Positions 1 through 7,683 of a stretch of DNA of 64,000 nucleotides are shown piece by piece; positions within the stretch are counted from its first letter, which is position 1, and every line of letters begins with the position of its first letter. The DNA is from Duganella guangzhouensis. GTDB lineage: Bacteria > Pseudomonadota > Gammaproteobacteria > Burkholderiales > Burkholderiaceae_D. The DNA lies in assembly GCF_009674535.1 (NCBI RefSeq), contig NZ_WKJK01000007.1:62001-126000 (forward strand). The letters are read 5' to 3'. A model generated the notes under the pieces. It searched no databases. It saw nothing but the letters and a program-made list of their open reading frames with translations, and was not told where the DNA came from. Made by a program: the position numbers and the translations under genes.

Positions 1-842
1 TGGTTGGCGAAGCCGCAGTCGAGCGCGATCTGGCCGACGTAATCGTCGGTGGCCTGCAGCAGCATCATGGCCTGACTCAGGCGCACTTCCAGCAGCAGTC
101 CACTCATGCTGTGGCCGTCGCGGGCGAGGCGGCGGCGCAGCGTGGCTTCGCTGACGTTGAGCGCGATTGCGGCCGAGGCCGCGTTCCATGGCTGCGCCGG
201 AGCGGCGGCCAGCAAGGCGCGCAGGCGGGCCAGGAACGAGGGTTGCGTGGCCGGCGCGAATCGGCTGCCTTGCAGCGCCAGCCAGACCAATACTTCCTGT
301 GCCGCGTGACGGGCGATCTGGTCCGGCGTGTGCGGCTCCATCCACAGCGCCCGCACCCGCTCGACCGCCTGCCGCAAACCAGCCGCCGGCGCCGCCAACA
401 CGCGCGGCGCGACCAGCGGCGCAAATGCCGAAGCGCCAGACATGCCTGGCGCGGCAGCTACAGCCGGCGCGGCGCGTGATTCATCGGACGCGGCGGACGC
501 GGCGGACGGGCCGGCACCCATCGCGGTGGCGGCTTCGGCCGAGGCGGCGATCAGGCTATCGTCGAACATCAGGCTGATCGCCTCGTACGGCGCGTCACCA
601 TTCAGCTGGTTGGTGACGCCGTAACTGGCGCCGTGCGGCAGCAGGATCAGCCCACCCTCGTCGCAACGCCACAACTCGCCCTGGCCGAACACGGTCTTGC
701 GGCCGGCCAGCACCAGCACCACCGTGCTCTGGCCGACATACAACTCCGGCACAAACAGCTCGCGTCCCTGCCGCAGATGCGCGCTGGCGCCCAGCCCTTC
801 GCGCACCGTGCAACGGCGCGGCGATTGGACCACCGTCAGCAT
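1..842 (-). CDS. AraC-family transcriptional regulator, C-terminus cut by window edge
   Basis: Reading the minus strand from ATG at 842 gives an open frame to the left edge, about 280 residues, with no stop inside the window. The C-terminal part seen (SEATLRRRLARDGHS, then a second helix ending DYVGQIALDCGFAN) is a typical AraC/XylS double helix-turn-helix, so only the last few dozen residues are missing. The N-terminal part looks like a cupin-type sensor. A long Ala/Ser/Pro-rich linker of about 50 residues joins the two, which is longer than usual. The start lies 2 nt after the stop of the MFS exporter gene at 845, so the two are probably cotranscribed and the regulator may respond to an exporter substrate. 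The ligand is unknown. Confidence 0.88.
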   Translation of the reverse strand, partial: MLTVVQSPRRCTVREGLGASAHLRQGRELFVPELYVGQSTVVLVLAGRKTVFGQGELWRCDEGGLILLPHGASYGVTNQLNGDAPYEAISLMFDDSLIAASAEAATAMGAGPSAASAASDESRAAPAVAAAPGMSGASAFAPLVAPRVLAAPAAGLRQAVERVRALWMEPHTPDQIARHAAQEVLVWLALQGSRFAPATQPSFLARLRALLAAAPAQPWNAASAAIALNVSEATLRRRLARDGHSMSGLLLEVRLSQAMMLLQATDDYVGQIALDCGFAN

Positions 843-844
843 GC

Positions 845-2092
845 TCAACGCTCCGCCTGTCCCACCGGCGCCAGCGTGCGCAGGCGCAGCGCCACCACCA
901 CTGCCAGAGCCAGCGCGCACGCCAGCACCGCCACCACGCCCGGCCACGCCGAGTGGCCCCACATCACGCCGGTGGCCGAACCGATCACGCTCGAACCGAG
1001 GTAGTAGAAGAACAGATACAAGGCGGATGCCAGCGCCTTGTTGCTGGTCGCCCGACGGCCAACCCAGCTGCTGGCCACCGAATGGGTCGCGAAGAAACCG
1101 TAAGTGAATACCGCCACGCCCACCACAATCAGCGGCAGCCAGTTCGACAACGTCAGCAGCAGACCGCTGAACATGATCAACGACATCACCCACAGCACAT
1201 GGCGCCGGCCATAGCGGTCAGCCAACCGCCCCGCCCACACCGAGCTGTAAATGCCCAGCAAATACATGAAGGACACCGCGCCCACCACGCTCTGGTTCAA
1301 CGCGAACGGCTCGGCCAGCAGGCGGTAGGCGATGTAGTTGTACATGCTGACGAAAGCACCCATTAACAGGAACGCCAGCGCGAACAGCCACGGCAAACCG
1401 GCATCCGACAAATGCAGCTTGAAGCCGGAAGGCAGCGTGCGCCAGCCCTCGCGCGTTGGCGTGAAGTGGCGCGACACCGGCAGGCTGCGCCAGAATTCAA
1501 ACGCCGCGTACAGCCCGGCCACGCCGACCAGCCCCAGCGCCAGCCGCCACGAGAAATGGTCGCTCAACACCGACGTCATCACCCGCCCCACCATGCCGCC
1601 AAAGGCGCTGCCGCTGATGTACAAGCCCATCGACAAGCCCAGCGATTCCGGTTCGATTTCCTCGCCCAGGTAAGCCATGGCGATGGCCGGCATGCCGCCC
1701 AGTGCGACACCCAGCAAGGCACGCATCACCAGCAGTTGCGGATAGTTGTGGGCGAACGCGCACAGCAGCGTCATCAGCGCGGCGATCGCCATCCCGCCCA
1801 CCATCAGCGGCTTGCGGCCGAAGCGTTCGGAAATCGCGCTGGACGCCACCAGCGTCAGCGCCAGCGCGGCGGTAGAGATCGACAGCACCACGCTGCTCTG
1901 TGCCGCGCTCAGGCCGAATTCATGCGACAACAGCGGCATCAGCGGTTGCACGCAGTACAGCAGCGCGAAGGTGGAAAAGCCGCCAAAGAACATGGCGCGG
2001 TTGGTCCGCTTGAATTCGGGACTGCCAACAGCAATCCGGCGCGCGGGCCGTGGCGTGGGAATGGCTGAAGCGGAGGTGGCGCTGACGGACAT
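845..2092 (-). CDS. ynfM: MFS exporter, YnfM type
   Basis: A 415-residue major facilitator protein with about 12 hydrophobic segments. Segments I recall from E. coli YnfM are present: FALLYCVQP near residue 45, SRHFTPT near 210, and AHSVASSWVG near 340. The loop motif ERFGRKP sits after the third segment and DRYGRRH marks the second half. It probably exports a small compound by proton antiport from the cytoplasm; the substrate is not known for this family. A divergent LysR gene lies upstream, the same arrangement as ynfM/ynfL in E. coli. The downstream AraC gene starts 2 nt after the stop. Confidence 0.9.
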   Translation of the reverse strand: MSVSATSASAIPTPRPARRIAVGSPEFKRTNRAMFFGGFSTFALLYCVQPLMPLLSHEFGLSAAQSSVVLSISTAALALTLVASSAISERFGRKPLMVGGMAIAALMTLLCAFAHNYPQLLVMRALLGVALGGMPAIAMAYLGEEIEPESLGLSMGLYISGSAFGGMVGRVMTSVLSDHFSWRLALGLVGVAGLYAAFEFWRSLPVSRHFTPTREGWRTLPSGFKLHLSDAGLPWLFALAFLLMGAFVSMYNYIAYRLLAEPFALNQSVVGAVSFMYLLGIYSSVWAGRLADRYGRRHVLWVMSLIMFSGLLLTLSNWLPLIVVGVAVFTYGFFATHSVASSWVGRRATSNKALASALYLFFYYLGSSVIGSATGVMWGHSAWPGVVAVLACALALAVVVALRLRTLAPVGQAER

Positions 2093-2191
2093 GATGCGGA
2101 TTTCCTGCGAGGTACGATGACTTCATATTAGGATTGCCACACTAAGCTGTCCAATATATATTTAAACCGTTAGTAATACTTATTAAAGATA
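2093..2191. promoter_or_regulatory. Divergent ynfM/ynfL control region
   Basis: These 99 bp between the two divergent starts are AT-rich compared with the flanks, above all at 2150-2190. They must hold both promoters and the LysR operator. The near-palindrome AATACTTATT at 2176-2185 fits the dyad expected of a LysR site, but no box is clear enough to name with certainty. Confidence 0.5.
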
Positions 2192-3109
2192 ATGGAATTA
2201 CGCCATCTGCGCTACTTCGTCGCCGTTGCCGAAGAGTTAAGCTTTACCCGCGCCGCCGAGCGTCTGCACATCGGCCAGCCGCCGCTGAGCCACCAGATTC
2301 AGCAGCTGGAAGCCGAAGTGGGCGCTCAGTTACTGGAGCGCAGCAAGCGCTGGGTGCGGCTGACCGAGGCCGGCAAACTGTTTCTGGACGATGCGCGCCG
2401 CGTGTTGGCGCTGTCCGAGCAGGCGATGCAGACCGCGCGCCGGGCTGAACGCGGCGAGGCTGGCGAGCTGCGCGTCGGCTTCACCTTCTCCACACCGCTG
2501 ACGCCGCTGTTTGCGGCGGTCATCAACCGCTACCGCCAGCGCTATCCGGGCGTGCAGCTGACTTTGCAGGAGATGTCGACGGTCGGCCAGATCGAGGCGC
2601 TGGCCGCGCGCGAGCTGGATCTGGGCCTGGTGCGGCCGCCGGAACTGCAGTTGCCGGATGCGGTGGAAATGACGATTTTGCGGCGCGATCCGCTGGTGAT
2701 GGTGCTGCCGGCGGCGCATCCGCTGGCGCAAAAGGACAGTATCGCCATCAGCGATCTGAAAGGCGTGCCGCTGGTGATGTATCCGGAAAGCGCGGGTACC
2801 GGTATCCACCCGCAGATCAATCGGCTGTGCCGGGAAGCCGGCTTCAAGCCGACCATTGCGATGGAGGCCGGCGAGGCGTCCACCATCATCGGCCTGGTGG
2901 CGGCCGGTTGCGGCGTGTCGGTGCTGCCGAGTTCGTTCGACATCATCCACATGAGCGAGGTGTGCTACCGGCCGCTGGCCGATGCCGAGGCGACCACCGC
3001 GCTGTACCTCGCCAAGCGCAAGGATGCGGTGTCGCCGTTGGTGGCAGCTTTCGTGGCAGTGGCCACGGAAGCCGCCGGTCACTCCGGCGAAAGCCGGAGT
3101 CCATACTGA
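2192..3109 (+). CDS. ynfL: LysR-family regulator, YnfL type
   Basis: A 305-residue LysR-type regulator. Its N-terminal winged helix opens MELRHLRYFVAVAEELSF and contains the AAERLHIGQPPLS recognition region. A substrate-binding domain from about residue 90 follows, including EAGEASTIIGLVAAGCGVSVLP. It probably controls the divergent exporter gene in response to the exporter's ligand. The last ten or so residues (from GHSGESR) are encoded by a dispersed DNA repeat beginning at 3078, so the natural C-terminus has been replaced or extended. The start has only a weak AAAG upstream as ribosome-binding site. Confidence 0.9.
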   Translation: MELRHLRYFVAVAEELSFTRAAERLHIGQPPLSHQIQQLEAEVGAQLLERSKRWVRLTEAGKLFLDDARRVLALSEQAMQTARRAERGEAGELRVGFTFSTPLTPLFAAVINRYRQRYPGVQLTLQEMSTVGQIEALAARELDLGLVRPPELQLPDAVEMTILRRDPLVMVLPAAHPLAQKDSIAISDLKGVPLVMYPESAGTGIHPQINRLCREAGFKPTIAMEAGEASTIIGLVAAGCGVSVLPSSFDIIHMSEVCYRPLADAEATTALYLAKRKDAVSPLVAAFVAVATEAAGHSGESRSPY

Positions 3110-3150
3110 GCATGCGTTCTATAGGCTCCGGCCTGCGCCGGAGCGACATG
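3078..3150. repeat. Dispersed palindromic repeat with two CCGGCG-type stems
   Basis: The element holds two short hairpins. ACTCCGGCGAAAGCCGGAGT at 3081-3100 folds perfectly around a GAAA loop, and GGCTCCGGCCTGCGCCGGAGC lies near 3124-3144. From memory, the 'TCCGGCGAAAGCCGGA' core is a common intergenic repeat in beta- and gammaproteobacteria. Here it overlaps the 3' end of the LysR gene and ends three bases before the stop codon of the convergent gene, so it may also act as a terminator structure. Confidence 0.7.
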
Positions 3151-3152
3151 TC

Positions 3153-4040
3153 TCAGGAGTAGTCCGCGTCGAGCTCCGAGCCGGCGTAGTTTTCCAGTTC
3201 TGCGAACAGCGTTTTCATCGCCGTGCGGCCCTTGATGCTTTGCAGGACAGTGCAGGTTTCGCGGTAGCTGTTGATGCGCTCCAGCAGCACCGAATGATGC
3301 TGGACCGGCACCTGCGCCACCAGCTGCGCCCAGCCAGCCTCGTAATCCGGCTTGTCCTTGCGCACCGCTTTGACGAAACGCTCGAACTCCTTCTGACCGG
3401 TGCGGGCGACCACGTGACTAATCCCCTCCACCGCAAAAATGATGGCCAGCGCGATCACGCCTTCGGCATTCAGATCGGCATCCTTGACCGGGCCGGCGGT
3501 GTTATGGCGGCGCAGCCAGTTGGCCAGCCGCACCACCGCCTGCACTTCCTTGCGTTGCTTCAGCTGGGCCAGGTAACGCTCGCTGCCGTTCCAGTTTTGG
3601 TTGGCGTCGGCCAGGCAGATATCGAAGAACTTGTCGCGCAGACGGCGCTGCGCATACACCGGATCGCTATCGTACTCGCCGACCAGCGCGTCCTCCGGCA
3701 TCGCCACCAGATCCTTGATCATGCGGAAGCCAACCTGGAACGCGTGTTCGGCGCCCTCTTCGATCAGCAGGTCCAGCGCCGCCAGATCGTCCTGGTTGGG
3801 CAACTCCTCGTCCAGCCCCAGCGACACGCAGCCGACCGTCAGCTGCTGGGCTTTCTGAATGCCCTCGGCGGTGCGGTCGTTGGTGAACTTCTCGGCCACC
3901 ATGGCGGTGATGCCGGTCAGCTCGTCGGCCAGCGTGTAGGCGGCGTCATCGTCGGGGTGCTTGGCCAGTTGCTGGATCGCGCGGGTCAGGCGCGGCAGAG
4001 TTTCGACAACAATTGCAGGCAGCATCGATCCGCCACCCAT
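3153..4040 (-). CDS. Protein of unknown function, last gene of J-domain operon
   Basis: About 295 residues, not recognised. No signal peptide or membrane segment is visible, so it is probably cytosolic. It reads as mostly helical with many acidic residues and ends ENYAGSELDADYS. The ATG at 4040 overlaps the TGA of the upstream gene (TGATG). A GTG one codon earlier (4043) is an equally possible start. The tight coupling to the two preceding unknown genes and the J-domain gene implies that the four products work together. It converges on the ynfL gene, with a repeat element between them. Confidence 0.8.
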   Translation of the reverse strand: MGGGSMLPAIVVETLPRLTRAIQQLAKHPDDDAAYTLADELTGITAMVAEKFTNDRTAEGIQKAQQLTVGCVSLGLDEELPNQDDLAALDLLIEEGAEHAFQVGFRMIKDLVAMPEDALVGEYDSDPVYAQRRLRDKFFDICLADANQNWNGSERYLAQLKQRKEVQAVVRLANWLRRHNTAGPVKDADLNAEGVIALAIIFAVEGISHVVARTGQKEFERFVKAVRKDKPDYEAGWAQLVAQVPVQHHSVLLERINSYRETCTVLQSIKGRTAMKTLFAELENYAGSELDADYS

Positions 4041-4810
4041 CACGAGAAGATGTTGGTGCCGACGGTACGGCGCGAGGTGCGCGCGGTACGGGTCGACGGC
4101 ACTTGCTTGCGCAGGCGGTACAGCAATTCCTTGGTCGAGCGCTGCAGGATGCTCGGCTCGGCGTCCGGATCATCGTCATACTCGGCGTCGGCCAGGTCGG
4201 CGCTGTGACGGAATTCCGGGAACAGCTCGAACAGCGCGCGGTCCCAGCCATCTTCCGACGCCTGCGCCAGCGCGATCGCCACCGGCACGATGTCGCTGTC
4301 GGACGAGGTCTGGCCGGTCAGGTACGGACCTTTGGAAATCACTTCGCTGGCCACTTCCAGAATTTCCTTCGGCGCCAGCGAGAACAGGATGGCGAAGATG
4401 GTCGCACCGTGGTCGGTGGCCGAGGCGGCCGCCAGCAATTCGTTGCGGCGCTCGTCGTCGTCGGTGGCAAATGCCACGCCATGAATGTGCGCAAACAGCG
4501 ATTCGGCGATGCGCTCGGGATCGTCCTCGATCTGGTCATCCGGCCAGGTGGCGGCGATAAAGGCCAGGCTGTCGGCCCAGACTTTGGGCGGCACCAGCAG
4601 CGTGGTCAGCGACATTTTGCCGCCGTCAAAGCCGGCCATGTGCAGCGCCGTCACTTGCGGCGGGATATTGTTCAGCACTTCCACCACCGCCAGGTCACCG
4701 TACTGGTCGGCGGCCTCGGCAAATGCCTCCTCGGCGTGGCTCAGCGAGCCGGCCAACACCAGTTCGGTCACCTGCTTGCTCAATGCGGGCAGATTGCTTT
4801 TGTCGGACAT
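4040..4810 (-). CDS. Protein of unknown function, third gene of J-domain operon
   Basis: 256 residues, acidic and apparently helical, without signal peptide or membrane segments. The last 30 residues change to a basic, Ser/Thr/Arg-rich tail (STRTARTSRRTVGTNIF), which could be a flexible or nucleic-acid-contacting end. Its start codon overlaps the stop of the preceding gene by one base (TAATG), and its own stop overlaps the next start. I do not recognise the family. Position suggests a partner of the J-domain protein. Confidence 0.8.
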   Translation of the reverse strand: MSDKSNLPALSKQVTELVLAGSLSHAEEAFAEAADQYGDLAVVEVLNNIPPQVTALHMAGFDGGKMSLTTLLVPPKVWADSLAFIAATWPDDQIEDDPERIAESLFAHIHGVAFATDDDERRNELLAAASATDHGATIFAILFSLAPKEILEVASEVISKGPYLTGQTSSDSDIVPVAIALAQASEDGWDRALFELFPEFRHSADLADAEYDDDPDAEPSILQRSTKELLYRLRKQVPSTRTARTSRRTVGTNIFS

Positions 4811-5310
4811 TATTCCCCCTCCTGGTCGAACATCTGGGCAAAGTCGTCGCTGGCCATGTCTTCGTCGTCCACGTCGTCGCCGTCGTCGTTGCGCGACAGC
4901 TGGTCCAGCGACTGGTCGTCATCGTCCCAGCGGCGTGGATTCTTGTGCAGGAAGGCGGTGATGATGGCCTGGCGCGCCAGCTCCGGCATCGACTCGGCGA
5001 TGGCCTCATACATCTTGGCCGCCTCGTCACCCTTGCACGAGGCCATGGCGAACACCCGGGCCGGGTCGCCGAACTCGTAGTCCTCGGCCTCGGCCAGCAG
5101 CCCTTTCGGATCGCTGAACTCGATGTGATCGACCAGCGCGAACGCCAGCATGTTGACGTCTTCGATGCCGCCGCCCTGGGCGTACTCGCCCACCAGGGCT
5201 TGCACCATGCGCTGGTAATTCTTGCGATCGGGCGGATCGCCCAGGATGCCTTCGATCTGGCCTTCGAGTTCGCGCGATTGATAGGCGAACTCCGGGTGTA
5301 CTTTTCTCAT
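4810..5310 (-). CDS. Acidic protein of unknown function, second gene of J-domain operon
   Basis: 166 residues. The N-terminal 115 residues look like a compact helical domain. From about residue 128 the protein becomes extremely acidic (DDDDQSLDQ, then DDGDDVDDEDMASDD), so it ends in a polyacidic tail of the sort seen in chaperone clients or histone-like partners. It lies 25 nt downstream of the J-domain gene. Its stop overlaps the next start by one base, so translation is coupled. No family is recognised. Confidence 0.8.
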   Translation of the reverse strand: MRKVHPEFAYQSRELEGQIEGILGDPPDRKNYQRMVQALVGEYAQGGGIEDVNMLAFALVDHIEFSDPKGLLAEAEDYEFGDPARVFAMASCKGDEAAKMYEAIAESMPELARQAIITAFLHKNPRRWDDDDQSLDQLSRNDDGDDVDDEDMASDDFAQMFDQEGE

Positions 5311-5335
5311 TGCTTGCTTTCTTAAATCAGGTAAA

Positions 5336-5629
5336 TCAGGCCGCCGGCAGCGTGGTGCCGTGCAGGGCGAACAGCGAACGCCACAGCTGATACGCCTCGG
5401 CCTCAGAATCGATGATGATGCGGTGGTTCAGGCTCTGGTTGTATTCCTCGCGCTTGGCCGGATCGGACAAGATTTCATAGGCTTTGGTGACGGCCTTGAA
5501 GCGCGCATCCGCGCCAGGTTCGGGATTGCGGTCCGGGTGGAACCGCATGGCCAGCGAGCGATAAACCTTTTTGATCTCATCTTCGCTGGCGTTAGGCGCG
5601 ATACCCAGTGTATTGTAGTAATTTTCCAT
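5336..5629 (-). CDS. Small J-domain (DnaJ-like) protein
   Basis: 97 residues, of which about 1-65 form a J domain ([21 protein letters not shown]) with the essential HPD motif in FHPDRNP near residue 32. J domains stimulate the ATPase of DnaK-type Hsp70. There is no Gly/Phe region, zinc finger or DnaJ C-terminal domain. A 30-residue tail instead may act as specificity module. It is the first gene of a four-gene operon whose other members are of unknown function, so it probably directs Hsp70 to one of them. A perfect TATAAT lies about 55 nt upstream on the minus strand. Confidence 0.9.
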   Translation of the reverse strand: MENYYNTLGIAPNASEDEIKKVYRSLAMRFHPDRNPEPGADARFKAVTKAYEILSDPAKREEYNQSLNHRIIIDSEAEAYQLWRSLFALHGTTLPAA

Positions 5630-5683
5630 TTTGGAAACTCCGGGCCGTGGTGCAGGAACAAATAAAACGCAAATTAATCGATC

Positions 5684-5689
5684 ATTATA
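5684..5689 (-). promoter_or_regulatory. Candidate -10 element of the J-domain operon
   Basis: On the minus strand 5689-5684 reads TATAAT, about 55 nt before the J-domain gene start. A TTGCCA further upstream (5715-5710) is 20 bp away, longer than ideal, and overlaps the -35 proposed for glnS on the other strand. The two divergent promoters may therefore compete. Confidence 0.45.
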
Positions 5690-5708
5690 CCGCGCCGCCG
5701 TCCCGGCT

Positions 5709-5737
5709 CTGGCAATACGGTAAAATGTGCCTATAGA
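5709..5737 (+). promoter_or_regulatory. Candidate sigma-70 promoter of glnS
   Basis: CTGGCA at 5709-5714 and TATAGA at 5732-5737 are separated by exactly 17 bp and lie 24 nt upstream of the glnS ATG. This is the best sigma-70 match in the region. Confidence 0.5.
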
Positions 5738-5761
5738 GAACTCGCATAGTCAACTTTTCAG

Positions 5762-7528
5762 ATGAGCAACGACAAAAACAGCCCAGCGCCCGCCCTACCC
5801 TCCAATTTCCTGCGCGCCATCGTCGAACACGACCTGGCCGCCGGCACCCACAACCGCGACGGCATGCCCAGCGTGATCACGCGCTTTCCGCCCGAGCCGA
5901 ACGGCTATCTGCACGTCGGCCACGCCAAGTCGATCTGCCTGAACTTCGGCCTGGCGCGCGATTACCAGGGCCGTTGCAACCTGCGTTTCGACGACACCAA
6001 TCCGGCCAAGGAAGAACAGGAATACGTTGACACCATCATCGACAGCGTCAAATGGCTGGGCTTTGACTACGACTATCCGGCCAAGGATGGCGCGGTCGAA
6101 CACCACCTGCACTACGCGTCCGACTATTTCGAGCAGCTGTACCTGATGGCCGAATGGCTGATCGAGCAAGGCTACGCCTACGTCGACAGCCAGTCGGCCG
6201 AAGACATGGCGGCCAACCGCGGCAATTTCAGCACGCCGGGCACCAATTCGCCATTCCGCACCCGTCCGGCGGCTGAATCGCTGCAAATCTTCCGCGACAT
6301 GAAAGCCGGCAAATACGCTGACGGCGAACACATCCTGCGCGCCAAGATCAGTGAGGACGCGATGGCCTCGCCGAACATGAATATGCGCGATCCGGCGATC
6401 TACCGCATCCGCCACGCCCACCACGTGCGTACCGGCGACGCCTGGTGCATCTACCCGATGTACGACTACACGCACCCGATTTCGGACGCGCTGGAAAACA
6501 TCACCCACTCGATCTGCACGCTGGAATTCCAGGACCACCGCCCGTTCTACGACTGGCTGCTGGCCACCCTGTCGAAAGGCGGCTTCTTCACGCTGCCGGT
6601 GCCGAAGCAGTACGAATTCTCGCGCCTGAACCTGACCTATGTGGTGACCTCCAAGCGCAAGCTGCGCCAACTGGTGGAAGAGAACATCGTCGACGGCTGG
6701 GACGACCCGCGCATGCCAACCATCGTCGGCCTGCGCCGTCGCGGCTACACGCCGGAAGCGATCCACCTGTTCTGCGAACGCATCGGCGTCACCAAGGCCG
6801 ACGGCTGGATCGACATGAGCACGCTTGAAGGCTGCGTGCGTGAAGACCTGGACCCGAAAGCGCCACGCGCCACCGCCGTGCTGCGTCCGCTGAAACTGAT
6901 CGTCGACAACTACCCGGAAGGCCAGACCGAGGAATGCACCTCGCCGGTCCACCCGCACCACCCGGAAATGGGCGTGCGCACCTTCCCGTTCTCGCGCGAA
7001 CTGTGGATCGAGGAAGAAGACTTCATGGAAGTGCCGGTCAAGGGCTATTTCCGCTACTACCCGCCAATCGGCGAGACCCCGGGCAGCCGGGTGCGCCTGC
7101 GTCACGGCTTCGTGACCGAATGCGTGGGCTACGACAAGGATGAAAACGGCAAGGTCATCGCGGTTCACGTCAAATACTTCGAGGACTCCAAATCCGGCAC
7201 CCCGGGTTCGGACAACTACAAGGTCAAGGGCAACATCCACTGGGTGTCGGCCGTCGCCGCGCTGGAAGCCGAAGTGCGCCTGTACGACCGCCTGTTCACC
7301 GACGCCCAGCCGGACGCCGGCGGCAAGGACTTCATCTCGCTGCTGAACCCGAACGCCAAGGAAGTGGTGACCGCCTATCTGGAACCGGGCATGAGCGCGG
7401 CGCAAGCCGATCAGCGCTACCAGTTCGAGCGCCATGGCTACTTCGTGGCCGACCGCGTCGATTCGCAGCCAGGCAAGCCAGTGTTCAACCGCATCGTCAC
7501 ACTGAAGGATAGCTGGGTCGCCAAATAA
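5762..7528 (+). CDS. glnS: Glutaminyl-tRNA synthetase
   Basis: 588 residues. A class I aminoacyl-tRNA synthetase that charges tRNA(Gln) with glutamine in the cytosol. The HIGH-type signature is HVGH in PPEPNGYLHVGHAKS (about residues 44-58), and the KMSKS-type loop is VTSKRKL in the middle of the protein, followed by the typical DGWDDPRMPTIVGLRRRGY. The C-terminal half is the beta-barrel anticodon-binding domain. Length fits bacterial GlnS, slightly longer than the E. coli enzyme. It stands alone with its own promoter and a strong terminator at 7551. Confidence 0.98.
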   Translation: MSNDKNSPAPALPSNFLRAIVEHDLAAGTHNRDGMPSVITRFPPEPNGYLHVGHAKSICLNFGLARDYQGRCNLRFDDTNPAKEEQEYVDTIIDSVKWLGFDYDYPAKDGAVEHHLHYASDYFEQLYLMAEWLIEQGYAYVDSQSAEDMAANRGNFSTPGTNSPFRTRPAAESLQIFRDMKAGKYADGEHILRAKISEDAMASPNMNMRDPAIYRIRHAHHVRTGDAWCIYPMYDYTHPISDALENITHSICTLEFQDHRPFYDWLLATLSKGGFFTLPVPKQYEFSRLNLTYVVTSKRKLRQLVEENIVDGWDDPRMPTIVGLRRRGYTPEAIHLFCERIGVTKADGWIDMSTLEGCVREDLDPKAPRATAVLRPLKLIVDNYPEGQTEECTSPVHPHHPEMGVRTFPFSRELWIEEEDFMEVPVKGYFRYYPPIGETPGSRVRLRHGFVTECVGYDKDENGKVIAVHVKYFEDSKSGTPGSDNYKVKGNIHWVSAVAALEAEVRLYDRLFTDAQPDAGGKDFISLLNPNAKEVVTAYLEPGMSAAQADQRYQFERHGYFVADRVDSQPGKPVFNRIVTLKDSWVAK

Positions 7529-7550
7529 GCGGCAGCGTTTCCCTCTTTGC

Positions 7551-7576
7551 AACGGCGCCATCGGCGCCGTTTTTTA
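7551..7576 (+). terminator. Rho-independent terminator of glnS
   Basis: A 9-bp stem (AACGGCGCC with GGCGCCGTT), a 3-nt loop and a following T-run, 22 nt after the glnS stop. Confidence 0.92.
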
Positions 7577-7621
7577 TTGCTGACAAAATGTTCAGGACAA
7601 ATGATTTTTATGCAAAATTTC

Positions 7622-7651
7622 TTGACTAGCTGAACTGTTATTTCCTATAGT
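7622..7651 (+). promoter_or_regulatory. Sigma-70 promoter of the CHASE histidine kinase gene
   Basis: TTGACT at 7622-7627 and TATAGT at 7646-7651 are separated by 18 bp. The predicted start site is about 25 nt before the GTG start codon at 7684. Confidence 0.65.
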
Positions 7652-7683
7652 CAAAATACCATGGTTGCTTAAAAGGGCAGACA

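Noticed and set aside
5795..7561. A 588-codon minus-strand frame opposite glnS.
   Set aside because: It mirrors glnS exactly in frame phase and has shadow composition; glnS is certain.
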